Below, piece by piece: positions 55,437-64,000 of a stretch of 64,000 bases of DNA (position 1 is its first letter; every line of letters starts with the position of its first letter). This stretch comes from Paraurantiacibacter namhicola. Lineage in GTDB: Bacteria > Pseudomonadota > Alphaproteobacteria > Sphingomonadales > Sphingomonadaceae. The position numbers and the translations under genes are program-made. The stretch is taken from the NCBI RefSeq assembly GCF_001687545.1, contig NZ_CP016545.1:1473001-1537000 (forward strand), in the 5' to 3' direction. The notes beneath the pieces were generated by a model that saw only the letters and a program-made list of their open reading frames with translations, did not search any database and was not told the DNA's origin.

Positions 55437-56813
55437 ATGAACCGAGTTCGAAGCCCCGGAGTGAAACTGTTCATGGCGGGGGCGGTGGCGGTCGCGCTGA
55501 TCATCCCCCTCATGATGGTTTATTGGCTGGTTTACGACCGGGAGGAGCAGTCGCGCAGCGCGCAGCAATCCATCACCTCGGGTTGGGGCGGCGCGCAGCA
55601 GGTGACCGGCCCGGTGCTGGTGATTCCCTATGAAAAGACCGAGACGGAATTGGTCACGCAGGACGGCAAGCGTTCACAGCGCACCACCCGCACGCGCCAG
55701 AGCCTGTTTGTCTCGCCGCAGCGCCAGTCGGTGAAGACCAATATCGACCCAAGCCGCAAGGCCTACGCCATTTACGAAAGCGTGGTTTATGACAGCACGC
55801 TGTCCGGCACGGCGGTCTTTGCGCTGCCGGATGACCTGTCCCGCTACGGCGTGACGCGCGAGCAGCTGATCCTCGCAGAGGCAGAACTGCGCTTCGGCGT
55901 ATCCGATCCGCGCGGGCTTAAGGACGATGCGAAGGTGACGGTAGGCGGCGAAGCGGCAGAGCTGCGCCCAGGCAACGGTCCGGCTGCGACCGGGGGCTCC
56001 GGCTTCTCCACCTTCGTGGCATGGGACGGCGCGGAAGATCTGACCGTGGAGTGGACATATGGCCTGCGCGGCAGTCGCTCCCTGGCGCTGGTCCCGCGCG
56101 GCGGGGAGACGGAGTGGCAAGTCACTTCGCCATGGCCGCACCCCAGCTTCACCGGCAGCTTCCTGCCGGACGAGCAGAGCATCAGCGGCGAGGGCTTCAC
56201 GGCGACCTATTCCGGCATCACGAACCTCGCGTTGGGGCGCCCGCTGGTGTCGCTGACCGACCATGGCGCGCCCGTAAGTGAAGTCGATGCGCGGTCTATC
56301 GTCGATATTGAGACCAAGATCGCAACGATCGGGCTGGTCGATCCGGTGGATCTCTACAGCCAGGTGGACCGCGCGACGAAGTACGGTTTCCTGTTCATCG
56401 GCTTCACCTTTGCCGCATTCCTGCTGTTTGACGTGGTGGGCGGCGCGCGCGTGTCGGCGGTAGAATATCTGCTGACGGGGGCGGGCCTGATCCTGTTCTT
56501 CGTGATGCTGCTGGCCTTTGCAGAGGTGATCGGCTTCGGCTGGGCGTACCTTGTGGCGGCGGGCGCCATCGTGGGCCTGCTGACGGCATACAGCGCGGCC
56601 GTTCTGGGCGGGCGCAAGCGCGCCGGCTTCATCGGGGCGATGCTGGCGGGGCTTTACGCGCTGCTCTACGTGCTGCTGAGCATGGAGACGTACTCGCTGC
56701 TCATCGGTTCGCTGCTGCTGTTCGCGGCACTGGCCGGGATCATGTACGCCACGCGCGGCGTGGACTGGTCCGGCGGCAGGCAGGAAGAGGGTGGTGAGGC
56801 CGCGATCGCCTGA
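55437..56813 (+). CDS. creD: cell envelope integrity protein CreD
   Basis: 458 aa. N-terminal membrane helix (LFMAGAVAVALIIPLMMVYWLV), large periplasmic domain (~residues 40-310, VYDSTLSGTAVF, EWTYGLRGSRSLALVPRG), then five C-terminal helices (ATKYGFLFIGFTFAAFLLFD onward). This is the CreD/Inner_M_CreD layout; in enterobacteria it belongs to the CreBC regulon and its overexpression alters colicin and beta-lactam tolerance. No creBC genes adjoin. Confidence 0.92.
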   Translation: MNRVRSPGVKLFMAGAVAVALIIPLMMVYWLVYDREEQSRSAQQSITSGWGGAQQVTGPVLVIPYEKTETELVTQDGKRSQRTTRTRQSLFVSPQRQSVKTNIDPSRKAYAIYESVVYDSTLSGTAVFALPDDLSRYGVTREQLILAEAELRFGVSDPRGLKDDAKVTVGGEAAELRPGNGPAATGGSGFSTFVAWDGAEDLTVEWTYGLRGSRSLALVPRGGETEWQVTSPWPHPSFTGSFLPDEQSISGEGFTATYSGITNLALGRPLVSLTDHGAPVSEVDARSIVDIETKIATIGLVDPVDLYSQVDRATKYGFLFIGFTFAAFLLFDVVGGARVSAVEYLLTGAGLILFFVMLLAFAEVIGFGWAYLVAAGAIVGLLTAYSAAVLGGRKRAGFIGAMLAGLYALLYVLLSMETYSLLIGSLLLFAALAGIMYATRGVDWSGGRQEEGGEAAIA

Positions 56814-56832
56814 TCGCAGCCACCTGCAAGAA

Positions 56833-56870
56833 AAGAGGGGCGGTCCGTCACCGGGCCGCCCCTCTTCATT
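56833..56870. terminator. bidirectional terminator between convergent genes
   Basis: AAGAGGGGCGG pairs perfectly with CCGCCCCTCTT, extended by inner CC/GG; A- and T-rich ends on both sides. Ends creD and the convergent metallopeptidase gene. Confidence 0.85.
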
Positions 56871-56888
56871 TGGTCAATTGTGAGCGTG

Positions 56889-57755
56889 TCAGCTGACGTA
56901 GCGGTCGCACACCGTATCGTCGCCGCCGCTCTGCATGCCCAGGCGCAGGGCCTGCATACGCTGCTGGCTGGTGCCGTGCGTGAAGCTTTCCGCGTCCACC
57001 CGGCGGCCGGCATTGCGCATCAGCGTATCGTCACCAATGGCACTGGCGGCGCGAAGGCCTTCTTCCATGTCGCCCGGCTCCAGCAGATTACGGTTCGCGC
57101 CTGCCCAGACACCGGCATAGCAATCGGCCATCAGCTCCAGCCGGACCTGGTACTGGTTGGCGTTCGCCCGGTCCTGCATCTGTGCATTTCGGATCATGCC
57201 GGACACGCCCGTAATGGTCTGGATGTGGTGGCCGTATTCATGCGCCATCACGTAATAGCGCGCGAAGTCGCCGCCAGCGCCCATCTGCCGGGCCATCTGG
57301 TCGAAGAAGCTGACGTCGATATAGATCCCCTGGTCGGCGGGGCAGTAGAACGGGCCCATCGCGCTGCTGGCGCTGCCGCAACCGGACCGCGTGCCGCCCT
57401 GGTAATAGACCAGCGTCGGCTGGGTGAACTGTACGCCCGCGCGCTGGAAGATCGGCTGCCAGGTACGGTTCAGGCTGGCCAACGCGTTGCAGCCTTCCAT
57501 CGCATACTGGTTGTCGTCGCAGATTTCCGCCGCGGATTCGCTTGAACCGGCAGGCGCGCTTTGCGTGGTGGGGGACCCGCTGCCTTCCAGCATGCCGATG
57601 GTCTGAGTGGGATCGATACCGAAGACCAGCGCCCCGATTAGCGCGATCACCAGCGTGCCGCAGCCAACCTTGCCGCCGCCGCCACCGGGAAAGCCACCGC
57701 CTCCACCGCCGCGCCGGACCTTGATATCGCCGGTGTTGAATGGGTTGAGACGCAT
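56889..57755 (-). CDS. neutral zinc metallopeptidase (YpfJ/KPN_02809 family)
   Basis: 288 aa. A glycine-rich, basic start (FNTGDIKVRRGGGGGGFPGGGGG) and one membrane helix (~residues 30-50) anchor it; the catalytic domain has VMAHEYGHHIQTI (HEYGH from His172), and the third-ligand region CYAGVWAGANRN. Two or more Cys pairs (GSGCGSASS, FYCPAD). Family function unclear; likely membrane-tethered protease. Confidence 0.9.
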   Translation of the reverse strand: MRLNPFNTGDIKVRRGGGGGGFPGGGGGKVGCGTLVIALIGALVFGIDPTQTIGMLEGSGSPTTQSAPAGSSESAAEICDDNQYAMEGCNALASLNRTWQPIFQRAGVQFTQPTLVYYQGGTRSGCGSASSAMGPFYCPADQGIYIDVSFFDQMARQMGAGGDFARYYVMAHEYGHHIQTITGVSGMIRNAQMQDRANANQYQVRLELMADCYAGVWAGANRNLLEPGDMEEGLRAASAIGDDTLMRNAGRRVDAESFTHGTSQQRMQALRLGMQSGGDDTVCDRYVS

Positions 57756-57858
57756 CGAATTTCCCCTCTTATTTCCATGCCCCTTCGCAAAAGGGCTTTA
57801 CGCGCACGCCGCCAGCGGCTTTCCCTGTTTTGCAACCCTAACCCTCACGGAGTCCAGA

Positions 57859-58614
57859 ATGTTCCTGTCAGGAAAGCGCGCCCTTGTGACCGGCTCTACC
57901 AGCGGGATCGGCCTCGCCATAGCGCGCGGGCTGGCCGCAGAAGGGGCAGACGTGGTCCTGAATGGCTTCGGTGACAAGGCCGAGATCGCCGCCCTTTGCG
58001 AGGAGCTGGGGGCCAATCATGTCGCCGCAGACCTGACCACGGCGGAAGGCGCGCAGGCGCTGATGGAGGGGGCAGGCGCGGTCGATATCGTCGTCAACAA
58101 TGCCGGGATGCAATTCGTCAGCCCGGTGGAGAGTTTTCCGGCAGAGAAGTGGGATGCGATCATCGCACTGAACCTGACCGCGGCCTTCCACACCGCGCGG
58201 CTCGCCGTGCCGCATATGAAGGCGCAGCGCTGGGGCCGCATCATCAACACCGCCAGCGCCCATTCCAAGGCGGCAAGCCCGTTCAAGAGCGCCTATGTCG
58301 CCGCCAAGCACGGGCTGGACGGGCTGACGAAGACGCTGGCGCTGGAACTGGCCGAGCACGGCATCACCGCCAATTGTATCAGTCCGGGCTATGTCTGGAC
58401 GCCGCTCGTCGAAAACCAGATTCCCGATACGATGAAGGCGCGTAACATGACCCGCGAGCAGGTGATGAACGACGTGCTGCTGGCCGGGCAACCGACCAAG
58501 AAGTTCGTTCAGCCGGCCGAAGTTGCCGCGATGGCGGTGTTCCTGTGCCGGGACGAGGCGCAGAACATCACCGGCGCGAATTACTCGATCGATGGCGGCT
58601 GGACCGCCAAATAG
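57859..58614 (+). CDS. bdhA: 3-hydroxybutyrate dehydrogenase
   Basis: 251 aa from ATG 57859 with GGAG upstream. Converts 3-hydroxybutyrate to acetoacetate with NAD, for polyhydroxybutyrate and ketone body use. TGSTSGIGLAIA, VNNAGMQFVSPVE, Ser in NTASAHSKAASPFKSAY, Tyr146 and Lys150 (YVAAKHG), and SPGYVWTPLVENQI are the specific BDH motifs. M28 peptidase gene follows. Confidence 0.93.
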   Translation: MFLSGKRALVTGSTSGIGLAIARGLAAEGADVVLNGFGDKAEIAALCEELGANHVAADLTTAEGAQALMEGAGAVDIVVNNAGMQFVSPVESFPAEKWDAIIALNLTAAFHTARLAVPHMKAQRWGRIINTASAHSKAASPFKSAYVAAKHGLDGLTKTLALELAEHGITANCISPGYVWTPLVENQIPDTMKARNMTREQVMNDVLLAGQPTKKFVQPAEVAAMAVFLCRDEAQNITGANYSIDGGWTAK

Positions 58615-58639
58615 GAATACCCAAGGGGGAGAATACAAT

Positions 58640-60142
58640 ATGACTTACGCCAAGCATTTCCGCCTGGCCGGGGCAGCCGCGTTGGCAATCGCCCTGTGCA
58701 CCGCGCCCTCGATCACGATCGCGCATGAGCCCGATGCCGCCGCAACCGCAGAGCCATTGGGGCACGGCGGACCGCCGAGCGAGGCGGAATTCCAGATGGC
58801 ACAGGCCGCGCTGGCGGCGCATATGCGTATCCTCTCCTCCGACGAGTTTGCCGGGCGCCTGCCCGGGACCGAGGGCGGGCGGCTGACGCAGTCCTACATC
58901 ATCGCCAATCTGCAGAGTTATGGCTTTGTGCCCGGCGCGTCCGACACCAGCTGGCGCCAGCCGCTCAGCTTGGAACGCTTCGTCGCGGGCGCGGCAGAGC
59001 TGACGGCGAAGTCGGGCGGCGCCTCGCGCGTGCTTGATAATGACATGATGGTCGTGTCCGGTCCCCCGCAGTCCCTGGCGGACCTTCCCGTGGTCTTCGC
59101 GGATGCAGAAACGGAAGTGGAGCCGGGCTCCATGCAGGGCAAGGCCGTGCTGATTTCCGGCAAGGACATTCGCGGCATGTTCGGCACGCTGATGGCAGCG
59201 CAGCCATCCGCCCTGCTGATCCAGACCGGCACGCCCGAGGAATACGGCATGTTCTCCGGCTTCATCGGCACCTCCCGCTGGCAGGTGGCGGGCGAGGACA
59301 GCGCGCAGCCGCCCGTCGTCCTGCTGCCGCCGGAAGCCGGCTTCATCGCTGAAGGAGCTGCCGCGATCGACTCCGTTTCGCTGGAGAACGCCTCCACGGT
59401 CGAAACCGCCGAGACGGCCAATGTCATCGGCAAGCTGCCCGGCAAGGTGCCCGGCAGCGGCGCCATCCTGGTGCTATCGCATTGGGACCATCTGGGCGAC
59501 GAATGCGGCCCGATCACTGCCGAAGACCGGATCTGCAACGGCGCGGTGGACAATGCCTCCGGCACCGGCGTGATGCTGGAAGTCGCACGCATGGTGGCCA
59601 TGTCCGGCGGGCTGGACCGCGACCTGTACATCATGGGCACGACGGCGGAGGAGATGGGCCTGCTGGGCGCGCGGCACTTCGCCGCCAATCCGCCTTTCCC
59701 GCTGGACAGCATCGTGGCGGCCTTCAACATCGATTCCGTCGCCATCGCGCCGCGCGGGTCCACCACCACCGTGGTGGGTTCCGGCCGCACGCCGCTGGAT
59801 GAAGGCATCGAGATGGTCGTGGAAAGTGTGGGCGGGACCTACAAGGTGGATCCCTATACCGAGCAGTTCGTGCGGCGTCAGGACGGCTTTGCCCTGCTGG
59901 CCAGCGGCGTGCCGACCGTCCTGGTCAGCAGCAGCTTTGGTGACGAGGCGGCCTTCAGCGGCTTCCTGGAAGGGCCCTATCACGGCGCGGATGACGACTG
60001 GCGCGAGGATATCGAGCTGGGCGGCGCAACGGATGACATTTTCACGCATGTCGCACTGCTCAAGCACTTCGGCAGCGTGGATATGTATACGCCGCCTGTG
60101 AAGGATGAGGCTGGCGGGGCGGAAGACGCGGCGGCAGAATAG
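58640..60142 (+). CDS. secreted M28 family zinc peptidase
   Basis: 500 aa from ATG 58640. Signal peptide (~1-29, ending ITIAHE). A PA-like inserted domain (~130-250) lies before the M28 catalytic domain: SHWDHLGD (His, Asp), GAVDNASGTGVML (bridging Asp), TTAEEMGLLGARHFA (catalytic and ligand Glu), FNIDSVAIAPRG. Aminopeptidase acting in the periplasm. The C-terminal tail is acidic. Confidence 0.92.
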   Translation: MTYAKHFRLAGAAALAIALCTAPSITIAHEPDAAATAEPLGHGGPPSEAEFQMAQAALAAHMRILSSDEFAGRLPGTEGGRLTQSYIIANLQSYGFVPGASDTSWRQPLSLERFVAGAAELTAKSGGASRVLDNDMMVVSGPPQSLADLPVVFADAETEVEPGSMQGKAVLISGKDIRGMFGTLMAAQPSALLIQTGTPEEYGMFSGFIGTSRWQVAGEDSAQPPVVLLPPEAGFIAEGAAAIDSVSLENASTVETAETANVIGKLPGKVPGSGAILVLSHWDHLGDECGPITAEDRICNGAVDNASGTGVMLEVARMVAMSGGLDRDLYIMGTTAEEMGLLGARHFAANPPFPLDSIVAAFNIDSVAIAPRGSTTTVVGSGRTPLDEGIEMVVESVGGTYKVDPYTEQFVRRQDGFALLASGVPTVLVSSSFGDEAAFSGFLEGPYHGADDDWREDIELGGATDDIFTHVALLKHFGSVDMYTPPVKDEAGGAEDAAAE

Positions 60143-60158
60143 TCGCTGCGCCCCCTAG

Positions 60159-61684
<1,526 letters not shown>

Positions 61685-61685
<1 letters not shown>

Positions 61686-61924
61686 TGGAAGAGGTCTTCA
61701 TCCCTTTCGTCCTGGTGCTGATGGCCTGGCAGGCCGATGATCCGCAGGGCTCCATGCAGGTTTCGCAAAGCGTCTTCCTGGATGAAGACACCTGCCTGCG
61801 CGCCGGACGGGAACGTGAGGCGCTGGTCGAGCAATCGGGCAGTGAGGGTTGGCAGTTCGCATGGAAATGCGCGCCGCAACCGCGCACGATTACCAAGTAC
61901 CGCCCGCTGAAAAGCGCGGAATGA
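61685..61924 (+). CDS. small protein of unknown function, 79 aa
   Basis: ATG overlaps the guaB stop (TGATG) and its own stop overlaps the next start (ATGA), so it is translationally coupled on both sides. Hydrophobic N-terminus (EEVFIPFVLVLMAWQAD) that may be a signal or anchor, then a Cys pair (DTCLRAG, AWKCAPQP). No family recognised. Confidence 0.7.
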
Positions 61925-63102
61925 CCCCCGCCGCGCGCGTCCAGTCTGCCATCGAGATCCTCGATAGCATCATCGCTGCAGCGCGCTCGCAAGGTGCGCC
62001 TGCCGACCGGATCCTGTCCGAATGGTTTCGTGGCCACCGCTTCGCCGGATCGAAGGACCGACGCGCCATTCGCGAGCTGGTCTATGGCGCGGTGCGCGCC
62101 TGCGGCCCGATCCCGCAAACCGGCCGTGCGGCCATGTTGCGACTGGCCGAATCCGATGCCGCGATTGCACCGCTGTTCGATGGTTCGAATTACGGGCCTG
62201 CCGCGATCGGGGTGGGAGAGGCTGCCGCCGAGGGCGGAACTGCGCCGCAATGGCTGGTGGACCGGCTGGCTGCATCCGGCATTGCGGGCGACGAAGCGGC
62301 CGCGCTGCTTGGCCGCGCGCCGCTGGACCTGCGCGTCAACACGCAGAAGGCCTCTCGCGAGGCGCTGGAGTTGCCTGACGCGGGGGAACGGCTTGCCGCA
62401 CCCAATGCGCTGCGCTTCGAGACCGGCACGCAAGTCGAGCAATGGCCCGCTTACCGCGAGGGACAGGTCGAAGTGCAGGACCATGGCAGCCAGCTTGCCT
62501 GCATGGCGACGCAGGCACGCCCCGGCGAAACGGTGATCGACCTGTGCGCAGGGGCGGGCGGCAAGACGCTGGCATTGGCTGCGGCCATGGAGAACAGCGG
62601 GGCATTGCTGGCCGCCGATACGGACCGGGGCCGCTTGTCGCGACTGCCTCCACGGGCCGAGCGGGCCGGCGCGGGCCTGATCGAGAGCCTGCTGCTCAAT
62701 CCCGGTAAGGAGCTGGAGGCGCTGGACGGCTTCGTCGGCAAGGCCGATGCCGTGCTCGTCGATGCGCCATGCAGCGGCACGGGCACCTGGCGGCGCAATC
62801 CGGAAGCGCGCTGGCGGCTGAGCGATGCGGAGCTTGCGCGCTACGTCGCAACCCAGGCCCGTTTGCTGGACATTGCCTCGCAGCTGGTCCGGCCCGGCGG
62901 GCGCGTGATCTACGTCGTCTGTTCGCTGCTGGACGAAGAAGGCGCAGGGCAGGTCGATGCCTTCCTGGCGCGCAACCCTGACTGGCAGGGGGGGCGCCCG
63001 GAGGTGCCGCTCGGAAGGCCGCGCGGCCAGGGAATGCGCCTTACTCCGCACCATGATGGCACGGACGGATTTTTCATCGCCAGTATAGGTTCGCCGTGTT
63101 AG
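61921..63102 (+). CDS. RsmB-like RNA (cytosine-5) methyltransferase
   Basis: 393 aa from ATG 61921. N-terminal NusB-like RNA-binding domain (~1-130, RVQSAIEILDSIIAAA, FAGSKDRRAIRELVYG), C-terminal SAM domain with VIDLCAGAGGKTLALAA (~210), DAPCSGTGTWRRNPEARW with the PC motif, and VYVVCSLLDEEGAGQVD with the catalytic Cys. It probably makes m5C in 16S rRNA. Coupled behind guaB. Confidence 0.92.
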   Translation: MTPAARVQSAIEILDSIIAAARSQGAPADRILSEWFRGHRFAGSKDRRAIRELVYGAVRACGPIPQTGRAAMLRLAESDAAIAPLFDGSNYGPAAIGVGEAAAEGGTAPQWLVDRLAASGIAGDEAAALLGRAPLDLRVNTQKASREALELPDAGERLAAPNALRFETGTQVEQWPAYREGQVEVQDHGSQLACMATQARPGETVIDLCAGAGGKTLALAAAMENSGALLAADTDRGRLSRLPPRAERAGAGLIESLLLNPGKELEALDGFVGKADAVLVDAPCSGTGTWRRNPEARWRLSDAELARYVATQARLLDIASQLVRPGGRVIYVVCSLLDEEGAGQVDAFLARNPDWQGGRPEVPLGRPRGQGMRLTPHHDGTDGFFIASIGSPC

Positions 63103-63161
63103 CTTCGCGGGATATGGCAGGCACAGGTCTTCCAAGCTGGCCCGCTCTCAAGGAGTTCGTG

Positions 63162-63671
63162 ATGCGTTATTACCCCGCCGGAATCGCCCTTTCGCTCGCC
63201 CTGGCAGCGACTGCCAGCATGGGCGTCGCCGCGCCGCGGCAGGCCGATCCGCGCGCTGTCACGCTGGTGGCCGAAGGCCGTGCCCAGCTGGAAGCCGGGC
63301 AGACCCAGTCCGCCATCGACAGTTTCGAGGCGGCGCTGGCCGTCGATCCGGGCTATGTCCGCGTCTTCATCGAACTGGGCGATGCCGCGCGCCAGTCCGG
63401 CATGCAGGGCAAGGCAATCCATTATTACCGCGAGGCGCAGGAGCGTGATCCGGGCAACCTCGCCGCCATCGCGGGCGAGGGTGCAGCGCTTGCCGAAAAG
63501 GGCGCCACCGCCAAGGCGAACGAGAAGCTCGCCATGCTGGAAAGCCTGTGCGGCAAGAATTGCATCGAAACGCGCTACGTCGCCACGGCCATCGCGCGCG
63601 GTCCGGTCGTCGCCGAAACGGTGCTGACGGCCGAAGCGGTGCAGCCCGACGCAGGCGTCACGCAGAACTGA
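63162..63671 (+). CDS. secreted tetratricopeptide protein
   Basis: 169 aa from ATG 63162, with AGGAG 6 nt upstream; the longer frame from 63096 overlaps the previous gene. Signal peptide (~1-25, GVAAPRQ). Two or three TPR units (AEGRAQLEAGQTQSAIDSFEAALAVDPGYVRVFIELGDAAR, then AIHYYREAQERDPGNLAAIAGEGAALAEKG). Two Cys (LCGKNC). Scaffold protein in the periplasm; partner unknown. Confidence 0.85.
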   Translation: MRYYPAGIALSLALAATASMGVAAPRQADPRAVTLVAEGRAQLEAGQTQSAIDSFEAALAVDPGYVRVFIELGDAARQSGMQGKAIHYYREAQERDPGNLAAIAGEGAALAEKGATAKANEKLAMLESLCGKNCIETRYVATAIARGPVVAETVLTAEAVQPDAGVTQN

Positions 63672-64000
63672 TCAAAGCCGGTCGCGAAACCCCGCGACAA
63701 CCGCTTCGTAAATCGGTTTCTTGAACGGCACGATCAGCTCGGGCAGCAGCGCTGCATCGACCCATTTCCATTCGCAGAATTCCGGGTGCTTGTGCGCCTG
63801 CAGGTCGATGTCCGCATCGCTGCCCGTCATGCGGACGAGATACCAATATTGCCGCTGGCCCCGGTATCTTCCGCCCCACAGCTTGCCCTGCAGCTCTTCC
63901 GGCAGGTCGTAATACAGCTCGTCCTCCATGCGGTGCAGGATCTGCAGATGCGCCGGCGCCAGGCCCGTCTCTTCGCCCAGCTCGCGCAGCATGGCCTCGT
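63672..64000 (-). CDS. rppH: RNA pyrophosphohydrolase (Nudix), N-terminus outside the window
   Basis: About 109 C-terminal residues are present; the gene continues beyond the window end. The Nudix box end AMLRELGEETGL is visible, followed by YDLPEELQGKLWGGRYRGQRQYWYLVRMTG, the RppH/IalA signature, and EFCEWKWVDAALLPELIVPFKKPIYEAVV. Removes pyrophosphate from 5' triphosphorylated RNA to start decay. Converges with the TPR gene on the other strand. Confidence 0.93.
   Translation of the reverse strand, partial: EAMLRELGEETGLAPAHLQILHRMEDELYYDLPEELQGKLWGGRYRGQRQYWYLVRMTGSDADIDLQAHKHPEFCEWKWVDAALLPELIVPFKKPIYEAVVAGFRDRL

Overview
The window is a high-GC chromosomal segment from an alphaproteobacterium. 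It most likely comes from the order Sphingomonadales, family Erythrobacteraceae. Evidence: a bamD-recN-ligA cluster, a sigma/NrsF-type pair, an rpsF-rpsR-rplI operon with long charged tails, a subclass B3 metallo-beta-lactamase lipoprotein, many secreted peptidases, and dispersed GC-rich double-palindrome repeats. The assignment rests on gene content and recalled families, not on a database search.

Layout. 1-7.7 kb: small secreted proteins, a secreted prolyl oligopeptidase-family peptidase, asd, lipoproteins and an alpha/beta hydrolase. 7.8-13.3 kb: an M2 zinc peptidase, a YbjN-like protein and a RimK cassette (retropepsin-like protease, ATP-grasp glutamate ligase, AspA/AstE-type deacylase). 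13.4-16.3 kb: amn and rpsF-rpsR-rplI. 16.5-20.1 kb: a DUF808 protein, a Mur ligase probably acting as Mpl, and a divergent LD-carboxypeptidase (peptidoglycan recycling). 20.1-26.2 kb: fabD, a beta-propeller lipoprotein, fabG, dnaN. 26.2-34.6 kb: a ferredoxin-NADP reductase, two tandem GGDEF-EAL-PilZ proteins, lepA.

34.6-38.4 kb is an accessory island with visibly lower GC. It holds a CAU-anticodon tRNA with a non-pairing acceptor stem, a small Cys-rich protein, a reverse transcriptase of the defence (UG/Abi, DRT) type with YSDD, a ~230-nt leader packed with at least seven hairpins, and a divergent HNH endonuclease with an EVE/PUA-like N-terminus. I read this as a small phage-defence island. 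The RT plus its structured leader look like a DRT2-like system (RT plus template ncRNA). This is the most interesting part of the window.

38.5-49.9 kb: bamD, a PilZ protein, recN, ligA, a class A beta-lactamase-like hydrolase, a leftward SDR, and the leftward block prmA/MBL/DUF2459/VanZ. 50-53 kb: sdhC-sdhD-sdhA, without sdhB, behind a strongly palindromic leader. 53.5-56.8 kb: an ECF sigma factor with an NrsF-like anti-sigma, a divergent membrane protein and creD. Both sides of the sigma/membrane-protein gap carry GTAACC-N16-CGAA promoters. 56.9-64 kb: a neutral zinc metallopeptidase, 3-hydroxybutyrate dehydrogenase, an M28 peptidase, guaB, an RsmB-like methyltransferase, a TPR protein and the 3' end of rppH, cut by the window edge.
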